DNA of 19,149 nucleotides from CAZQLE01 sp964593905 (GTDB lineage Bacteria > Chloroflexota > Anaerolineae > Anaerolineales > Anaerolineaceae): the NCBI GenBank assembly GCA_964593905.1, contig CAZQLE010000059.1, forward strand, positions 1 to 19,149, given 5' to 3'. A model generated the notes under the pieces. The model did no database searches. It had not been told where the DNA came from and saw only the letters and a list, made by a program, of their open reading frames with translations. This document shows positions 14,208 through 19,149 of the stretch, piece by piece. Numbering within the stretch: position 1 is the first letter of the stretch; the number at the start of each line of letters is the position of its first letter. Made by a program: the position numbers and the translations under genes.

Positions 14208-14228
14208 ATTCGGATTAACGAAAGTCAA
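14200..14228 (-). promoter_or_regulatory. Sigma70-type promoter of the MtmB-like/ECF operon
   Basis: On the minus strand, -35 TTGACT (14228-14223) and -10 TATATT (14205-14200) each match consensus at 5 of 6, with a 17-nt spacer. The predicted start is near 14193. It sits directly downstream of a terminator, so the methyltransferase unit is independent of the polysaccharide genes. Confidence 0.8.
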
Positions 14229-14249
14229 TCAGAAATCGGGACAAAATAG

Positions 14250-14290
14250 AAAAAAACCATGTTTGCCAACCCGCGCCCGCGCCGGGCAAA
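14250..14290 (-). terminator. Terminator of the polysaccharide/membrane-protein unit
   Basis: On the minus strand a stem TTTGCC/GGCAAA (14285-14290 with 14262-14267), extended inward by GC pairs after a small bulge, is followed 5 nt later by T7 (14256-14250). It lies 15 nt after the stop of the membrane protein gene. Confidence 0.65.
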
Positions 14291-14305
14291 ATCATCTCTC
14301 TCCGC

Positions 14306-15040
14306 CTAAAGACCGCTGCTTAAGGCCCCCAGCGCGCGGGCAGCAATGATCACCACCATCACCACCGAATGAAAGATATCCAGGCTGACCAGCATTTTCG
14401 CGCGCCGTGAGAGCACCTGGGTATCAGAATAGGGGCTGAAGGTGGCGCTGGTGGTGAAGGAGATAAAGAAGTAATCAAACAGGTTGGGCCGCCAGTTCTC
14501 ATAATCTTTAACCACCGTGGAATACTGGGGAAAGCAAAAATCAAGCGGCCTGCCAAACCCGCTGCGGCGGCGGTCATAATTATCCGAGTCGAGCAGCCAG
14601 TACCAGATGGTGAACACGATCACGTTCAAAATCCAGATCACCCCGGCATCGCGCAGCAGCGTAACACCCGCATTGGGGCCTTCGCGGAAAAAGATGTTCA
14701 GAAACAGTGCCAGCACCGTCAACGAGAGCACCCCGGTGGCATAGGCCAAAAACAGAATGATAATTGCCCGATAGATGCGCGGGCGACCTGCCAGCCAGAA
14801 GATGATCACCAGAATCACCAGACCAACCAGCAGCCAGTTTAGCTGAAACGACAACACCGGAATGGTGGACCCCAGCCAGGGCAGCGCAAGCGCTTGGATC
14901 ACGGGGCCAAAGACACGATCACTGGCATAAGTCTCAATAAAGCTTTCCAGCAGCGCAATGAAAATGAGCATCAAGATAACCGGGATTCGTTTTTTGCGGT
15001 CAGCGATCCATTCGCGGGTGGTCTGGGGAGATAAATGCAT
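14306..15040 (-). CDS. Multi-span membrane protein, DUF1345/ion-channel-like
   Basis: A 244-aa integral membrane protein. Hydrophobic segments lie at about residues 20-36, 64-82, 92-120 and 133-152. A final region at 205-240 has an amphipathic FFISFTTSATFSPYSDT stretch followed by SLDIFHSVVMVVIIAARALG. That last part recalls the C-terminus of DUF1345 proteins and the pore-helix/filter plus inner helix of two-TM channels. No TVGYG filter is present, so a potassium channel is not supported. The ATG at 15040 follows AGGAGA at 7 nt; an upstream in-frame ATG at 15076 is less well placed. It lies 85 nt downstream of a glycosyltransferase gene and just before a terminator, probably last in that unit, with no evident functional link to it. 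Confidence 0.65.
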   Translation of the reverse strand: MHLSPQTTREWIADRKKRIPVILMLIFIALLESFIETYASDRVFGPVIQALALPWLGSTIPVLSFQLNWLLVGLVILVIIFWLAGRPRIYRAIIILFLAYATGVLSLTVLALFLNIFFREGPNAGVTLLRDAGVIWILNVIVFTIWYWLLDSDNYDRRRSGFGRPLDFCFPQYSTVVKDYENWRPNLFDYFFISFTTSATFSPYSDTQVLSRRAKMLVSLDIFHSVVMVVIIAARALGALSSGL

Positions 15041-15125
15041 TGCAGGGTCTCCTGATGGGTATCGGCGGTAAAACACGCTGGTTCTATCGAAAAACGCACA
15101 CGATCATGCGCCAAAGAGATTCCAA

Positions 15126-16397
15126 TTACACGCCCGGGCAGATGGTTTGGATAAATTCCAGCAGCGTTTCATACTGTTCTGCCCGTGAAAAACCGCTCTG
15201 CACGCTGGCCGGCAAAAAGGGAATTGCCCCCGATGCTCTTTTTTGAGCCAGAAGCCGGGATAATTCGGCTGCAATCGCTTGCGGCTGGTCTGAGACCACC
15301 CCCGCCTGGCGGGTGCGGATCAGCTCGGAGGCCAGGTCTTTGCCGGTGCCAATGCCCAGAATTGGCCGGCGTGCGCCCAGATATTCAAACATCTTGGCCG
15401 GGAACCAGCCTTCCTGATCCTGTTTACCCCACAGGAATAAGAGCAGCGCATCGGCTTCCATCTGGGCCTGCAATGCATCGCGGTAGGGCGCCAGGCCGGG
15501 GTGTTCGATGCAATCTTCAACCCCATATTCCTGCGCCGCGGCCCGCAAGGCATCGATATAGCGGGTATAAAAGCGCACCCTGACCCGGCTGCGTTCGGGC
15601 TCAGACAGCAGCTTAAGGGCGGCAAACAGCGGGGCCGGGTTTTGAAACGCAGGGTAAAATGTGCCGGTATACACCAGACGCAATTCATCGGCCGGGGTGG
15701 CTTTAAGCGCTGAGATGGCGGGGTAATCGGCCGGGTCAAAGCCATTGTAAATTACCGCGGTCGGTTTGGCATATTTCTCACGCAGCAGGTCAGCCCAGGG
15801 AGCCGAGACCGTGACCAGCCCCGCCGCAGATGAGAGCGTCCTCTTTTCAAGGCCGGCTTCCAGCCTTTGCCGCCAGCGCGGAAACTCATAATCATGGTTG
15901 TCGGTCCACAAATCGCGCAGTTCGGCCACCCAGGGGGTGTGGGTGGCGCGGCTTAACTGGCCGGCCAGCATCAGGGTCGAAAAAGGCTTGCCAGAAGCAT
16001 AGATCAAATCGGGCTGCCAGGCGGCAATGATTTTGCGGCCTTCGCGGCGGGCAAAAGGCAGCCAGCCGATCATCTCATCTGGAAAGTGCAGCAGCAAACG
16101 GTAGTAATAGCTGAGCTTTTTCAACCCGCCCGAGCCGGTTTTATACCCCTGTTGGGCAATTTTTTTCTTGCCGCCAAACAACAGCTCGGGCAAAAAGTTG
16201 GGGCTAAACCAGCGCGTGAAGTGCACCCGCTCGACGGGGATCTCTTCTTTTAATGAGGTCAGCAGCGGCAGATCTCTGGCGGCCAGCACGCGCACATCGT
16301 GGCCGTGGTCGAGCAAAAAACGCGCCAGTTTGCCGGTGCGCACCGCGCCGATGGTGCTGTAGGGGGGAAAGAAAAAGGAGACCAGCAGAATTTTCAT
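15126..16397 (-). CDS. Glycosyltransferase, GT4 (group 1) family
   Basis: A 423-aa GT-B fold glycosyltransferase, acting at the inner membrane face on a lipid-linked glycan. The N-terminal donor-independent half begins MKILLVSFFFPPYSTIGAVRTGKLARFLLDHGHDV, the standard GT4 opening with a glycine-containing loop after a 'PP' turn. The C-terminal nucleotide-sugar half has RLVYTGTFYP (near 239), then the EGWFPAKMFEYLGARRPILG block near 355, where the GT4 catalytic E-x7-E region lies. The sugar donor cannot be told. No clear ribosome site precedes the ATG; the gene starts 18 nt after the flippase stop, so coupled translation is likely. It lies with a second glycosyltransferase and a flippase in a polysaccharide locus. 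Confidence 0.88.
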   Translation of the reverse strand: MKILLVSFFFPPYSTIGAVRTGKLARFLLDHGHDVRVLAARDLPLLTSLKEEIPVERVHFTRWFSPNFLPELLFGGKKKIAQQGYKTGSGGLKKLSYYYRLLLHFPDEMIGWLPFARREGRKIIAAWQPDLIYASGKPFSTLMLAGQLSRATHTPWVAELRDLWTDNHDYEFPRWRQRLEAGLEKRTLSSAAGLVTVSAPWADLLREKYAKPTAVIYNGFDPADYPAISALKATPADELRLVYTGTFYPAFQNPAPLFAALKLLSEPERSRVRVRFYTRYIDALRAAAQEYGVEDCIEHPGLAPYRDALQAQMEADALLLFLWGKQDQEGWFPAKMFEYLGARRPILGIGTGKDLASELIRTRQAGVVSDQPQAIAAELSRLLAQKRASGAIPFLPASVQSGFSRAEQYETLLEFIQTICPGV

Positions 16398-16415
16398 AAG
16401 CAGTGTAAATTCATT

Positions 16416-17900
16416 TTAGCGCTTCAAGATCAAATTGAAAGCAAGTTGGCGAAGATTGGGGTCTTTATAAAGAACAAAAGCATAGTACAGACAGCCGGTT
16501 ATGGCCGCTGCCGCCACGATGATGAGATTGTGGCCTGCAAACAATAACCGCACCAGAAATACCGCGCCCAGAAATGGAATACCCGGCAAAACCGACTTTA
16601 ACAACATCGGCACCGAGCGCAGCGGCGGCGTCCCCGAGGCCGAGAGCACCCACAGCGCACTGGCAATATAAATGATCGTCCCTGAAACCGAAAAAAGCAG
16701 CAGCGTGAGCGTAATATCTTTCAAGAAGCCGCCCACAGAGATGGCAAGGACGCGCGTGACCAGAGAGAAAACATTAAAAAGCAGCCCCACTTCCTGTTTG
16801 TTTAAAATATAAAAAAGGGAGCTGATCGGAGAAGATAGAAAAACGAAAAAGATCCAAACACTCAAAATCTGGGCATACCGCCCGGCCTCTCCCCATTCAC
16901 CGCCAAAAAAGAACATGAACAACTCGGGGCCAATGATGGCGATTAACAGCAGCGGAAAAAGGCCAATCTTTACCAGTTGCCGGTACACGTTTGACGCATA
17001 AGCGGCAAGATTGCCGGCCTCTTTTTCAATAACAGCGCGCTGCGAAAACACCTGCCCCAGCGGGCTCCCGATCAGGGCCATTGGCAGCACCAGAATTTTA
17101 TAGCCAAAACCGTAATAGCCGACAATTTTCTGGCCAAAGAAAATGGAGATCAACAGACTGGGGGCCTGCCACGAAAAAGTGTTCAGCAAAAAGGACCAGG
17201 TTTCAACCAGAGGGAATTTTTGATATTCTCTGGCAGCCAGCAGCATTTTAGCGGGGGATAATCCGGGTTTAATGATCGGGTGATCTTCCTTCCAGACCTC
17301 GTAAAGCAGGATTAATGTGCTGACGGTTAACCCGGCCACAGGGCCAAAGATCAGGCCGTAAGGGGTGTCTATTTTAAACAGCGGAATGCCAAGCTGGATC
17401 AGCGACATCACAACCGAATTGATGATCAGGCGCGAAGAAATTCGCCAGAATTTTTTTCGCCGTGTGCTCCAGGCGCTTAAGGTCAGATTGATCCCGGTGA
17501 TCAAAGCCACCGGGAGAACGATCCAAAAGATGCCTTTCAGTTCGACGGCATTAAGCAGCCGCAGCGTTGCCTGGCTAAAGAATAAATAAAACAGAAAAAA
17601 GATCCCTGAAATTCCAGCGGTGCAGAAGACGCAAATCCAAAACAGGTTGCCTGCTTTGTGATCTTCTTTGGGAAGGATGATCGCCAGTTCATATTTGAGG
17701 CACACAATTGCCCCGAGAATATTAATGACGGCATAATAAGTGGTCAGATAACCAAATTGCTCGGGGGCGTACAGCCGGGAAAGAATCGGGCTGATCAAGA
17801 CCGGCAGCACCTGGGCAATAATGGTACCCGTCATTAATTTCGTCAGGTCAGAAAAAAATGAGGAAGCGCTGCTGGAGTTTTTGGAAGGGAAAAGGCTCAT
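16416..17900 (-). CDS. Polysaccharide flippase, Wzx/MATE-like (MVF superfamily)
   Basis: A 494-aa protein expected to move lipid-linked oligosaccharide repeat units across the inner membrane. It has about 12-14 hydrophobic spans. The start of the transport domain, LMTGTIIAQVLPVLISPILSRLYAPEQFGYLTTYYA, is the recognisable Wzx wording, and FSQRAVIEKEAG near the middle is also typical. The ATG at 17900 (MSLFPSKN) was chosen because the longer reading would run back into the preceding gene; its ribosome site is weak. The gene is visibly richer in A and T than the methyltransferase and xylose genes, as often seen in exchanged surface-polysaccharide loci. It lies 31 nt after one glycosyltransferase gene and 18 nt before the other, so the three form one unit. 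Confidence 0.9.
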   Translation of the reverse strand: MSLFPSKNSSSASSFFSDLTKLMTGTIIAQVLPVLISPILSRLYAPEQFGYLTTYYAVINILGAIVCLKYELAIILPKEDHKAGNLFWICVFCTAGISGIFFLFYLFFSQATLRLLNAVELKGIFWIVLPVALITGINLTLSAWSTRRKKFWRISSRLIINSVVMSLIQLGIPLFKIDTPYGLIFGPVAGLTVSTLILLYEVWKEDHPIIKPGLSPAKMLLAAREYQKFPLVETWSFLLNTFSWQAPSLLISIFFGQKIVGYYGFGYKILVLPMALIGSPLGQVFSQRAVIEKEAGNLAAYASNVYRQLVKIGLFPLLLIAIIGPELFMFFFGGEWGEAGRYAQILSVWIFFVFLSSPISSLFYILNKQEVGLLFNVFSLVTRVLAISVGGFLKDITLTLLLFSVSGTIIYIASALWVLSASGTPPLRSVPMLLKSVLPGIPFLGAVFLVRLLFAGHNLIIVAAAAITGCLYYAFVLYKDPNLRQLAFNLILKR

Positions 17901-17931
17901 AGGATGTGTTGGTCTGTGCAGGTCTGAATTT

Positions 17932-18972
17932 TTAACCCACCAGGTCACGATAGGCGTCAACGGTCTGATCTACAATGGCAGGCCATTCAAATTCACGCAA
18001 ATCGGGTTGGCTGTGCGCCGCCGGGAGGCTGTTAAGGGCGTTTTCGATGCTTTCAGCGCTTAGCGGGGCAGAAAACAGATGCACCCAGTCTGGGCCAAGC
18101 GCCTGCTGCAATTCTATCATCCCGCCCAGATCAGGCACCAGAATCGGCCGATGAAAAGATAAGGATAAAAGCGCCGACCCCGAATTAAGAATATCCTGAA
18201 AAGGCAGCAGCACCAGATCGGCAGCGTTAAAGTAAACCTGCACTTTGTCGGCCGCGATAAAACCCAGGTCAAGATGAATTGCCGGGTCTTTCAGCGCCGC
18301 CGCCTGAATTTGATTTTCAATCGCGATATTGAATGGTTTCCCGGCAATGATCAGTTTTTGATTCGGATCCCGCCGTTTAAGAAATTCGTGAATCAGACCG
18401 GGCACATTTTTATAGGGGCGGATCGCGCCAAAAAACAACAAAACTTTTTGGGCGTCTTCCACCCCCAGCATTTTCCGACATTCTGAGCGGGTAAGTGTAT
18501 TGGGGTAAGATCCCTGGTAATGACCATGATGAATCGTGTAACTTTTTTTGCCTGCCAGTTGCGGATATTTTTGAAGTGCAAGTTGTCTTCCAGCAGCGCT
18601 CAGGTTAATAAAACCATCCAGGCGGGGGATAAACGCGCGCCAGAGGATTTTTTCCAATCGGGGGTGGCGTGATTCATGCGATTCCAGATTGTGAACCGTC
18701 CACAGAATTTTTGTTCCGCGCAGTTTTAACCAGCCCAGCAAAAACAAAAAACCGAATAGCTTGATACTGGCCGAAATTAACGGTTTATTGATGATTAAAT
18801 CGGGCCAGTGGATATGCCAGAGCGCATATTTTTGTCTGAGTGCATTTGTGATCGAGAAAGAAACAACCTCAATCCCTTTTTTCTGAACGCCAGCATAAAG
18901 AGAGGTGATATACGGATTCCCTTTTTCACCTTCTTGAAATGGCATGGCAAGGATTCTGAATGGGTCGGGCAC
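17932..18972 (-). CDS. Glycosyltransferase, GT4-like, of an exopolysaccharide locus
   Basis: A 346-aa GT-B glycosyltransferase. Landmarks are YITSLYAGVQKKGIEVVSF near the start, ALWHIHWPDLI near 50, TVHNLESHESRHP near 93, the hinge/donor strand KVLLFFGAIRPYKNVPGLI near 176, and LLPFQDILNSGSALLSLSF near 258. In that last block the usual first catalytic Glu of E-x7-E is replaced by the NSGS wording found in mannosyltransferase-like GT4 members. The start is a GTG at 18972 with AGGA 10 nt upstream; a later in-frame ATG (residue 9) is possible. A TATAAT at 19019-19014 may be its promoter. It is the first gene of the unit with the Wzx flippase and the second glycosyltransferase. Sugar and linkage are not predictable. 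Confidence 0.85.
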   Translation of the reverse strand: MPDPFRILAMPFQEGEKGNPYITSLYAGVQKKGIEVVSFSITNALRQKYALWHIHWPDLIINKPLISASIKLFGFLFLLGWLKLRGTKILWTVHNLESHESRHPRLEKILWRAFIPRLDGFINLSAAGRQLALQKYPQLAGKKSYTIHHGHYQGSYPNTLTRSECRKMLGVEDAQKVLLFFGAIRPYKNVPGLIHEFLKRRDPNQKLIIAGKPFNIAIENQIQAAALKDPAIHLDLGFIAADKVQVYFNAADLVLLPFQDILNSGSALLSLSFHRPILVPDLGGMIELQQALGPDWVHLFSAPLSAESIENALNSLPAAHSQPDLREFEWPAIVDQTVDAYRDLVG

Positions 18973-19013
18973 GGTTTTTCCTGATTAAAAAGGGATCTGC
19001 GATCTACCGAAGG

Positions 19014-19019
19014 ATTATA
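19014..19019 (-). promoter_or_regulatory. Possible -10 element of the polysaccharide unit
   Basis: A perfect TATAAT on the minus strand lies about 42 nt before the GTG start of the first glycosyltransferase. The matching -35 position falls in the upstream terminator and is poor, so this is tentative. Confidence 0.35.
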
Positions 19020-19023
19020 CGCG

Positions 19024-19060
19024 AAAAAAGCCCGGCGCACAGAATCCTGCCGCGCCGGGG
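19024..19060 (-). terminator. Intrinsic terminator of the truncated minus-strand gene
   Basis: CCCGGCGC (19059-19052 on the minus strand) pairs with GCGCCGGG (19038-19031) around a 13-nt loop, followed by a C and T6 (19029-19024). It sits 15 nt after the stop at 19076. Confidence 0.88.
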
Positions 19061-19075
19061 GAACAGGGGCCCTAC

Positions 19076-19149
19076 TCACCGATTCCACAAATAGGGCAGA
19101 TACTGGTAGACGCCAAAGGTGGGGGTGATGGAAGGCGTGAGGGTAATGG
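19076..19149 (-). CDS. C-terminal end of a Thr/Pro-containing protein (partial)
   Basis: The last 23 codons of a minus-strand gene are open to the window edge and end with TGA at 19076-19078. The readable tail is ITLTPSITPTFGVYQY followed by LPYLWNR. A Thr/Pro linker followed by a short hydrophobic-aromatic end with a final Arg resembles the tails of secreted or surface proteins in Chloroflexota, where endings such as YLPLV-x-R recur. The terminator placed just after the stop supports a real gene end. Function cannot be told from this fragment. Confidence 0.6.
   Translation of the reverse strand, partial: ITLTPSITPTFGVYQYLPYLWNR

Noticed and set aside
1..19149. CRISPR array, tRNA or rRNA genes, insertion sequences
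   Set aside because: No regularly spaced repeats, no tRNA-like cloverleaf that I could see, no rRNA segments and no transposase reading frames. The ATCACCTCCTT at 12506-12516 looks like a 16S 3' end but is simply a strong ribosome site.

Overview
The window looks like part of a chromosome of an anaerobic, sugar-fermenting bacterium. The closest fit by gene content is the Chloroflexota (Anaerolineae-type): moderately high GC, a class I xylose isomerase in a long sugar operon, several corrinoid methyltransferase parts, and a neighbouring protein ending in a Thr/Pro-rich tail with a hydrophobic aromatic end. The taxonomic call is an inference; there is no rRNA or other marker gene here.

Bases 1-7067 (+ strand) form a tightly packed sugar operon. 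It contains the 3' part of a ribose/xylose-type ABC importer ATPase, a DUF4380 sugar-mutarotase-like protein, a creatininase-family amidohydrolase, xylose isomerase (xylA), xylulokinase (xylB) and a uroporphyrinogen-decarboxylase-family (MtaA/MtbA-like) methyltransferase. A 13-bp GC-rich hairpin sits between xylA and xylB, and a 16-bp hairpin closes the operon.

Bases 7157-8008 (+) are a single-gene unit for a MtmC/MttC-type corrinoid protein. It has a near-consensus promoter overlapped by a LacI-type palindrome, and its own terminator. A palindromic dispersed-type repeat follows, then an unrecognised 301-aa gene (8201-9106).

Bases 9103-14228 (- strand) are the most interesting part. A strong promoter and a structured ~260-nt leader precede a homologue of monomethylamine methyltransferase (MtmB) in which the pyrrolysine position is an ordinary Leu (CTG). 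Next come an unannotated 24-codon membrane peptide behind a perfect 11-nt Shine-Dalgarno sequence and a YkoE/YkoD/YkoC-type ECF transporter. The ECF ATPase carries a CxCC tail resembling the metal loop of CobW/COG0523 GTPases and lacks the switch histidine in its first nucleotide-binding domain. With the corrinoid protein and the URO-D-family protein nearby, the window holds all three parts of a corrinoid demethylation system (MT1, corrinoid carrier, MT2) plus a candidate importer. The substrate is unknown.

Bases 14250-19149 (- strand) are a separate cell-surface polysaccharide region. A terminator separates it from the methyltransferase promoter. It holds two GT4 glycosyltransferases, a Wzx-type flippase and a small multi-membrane-span protein. 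The last 74 bases are the C-terminus of another minus-strand protein, followed by its terminator.
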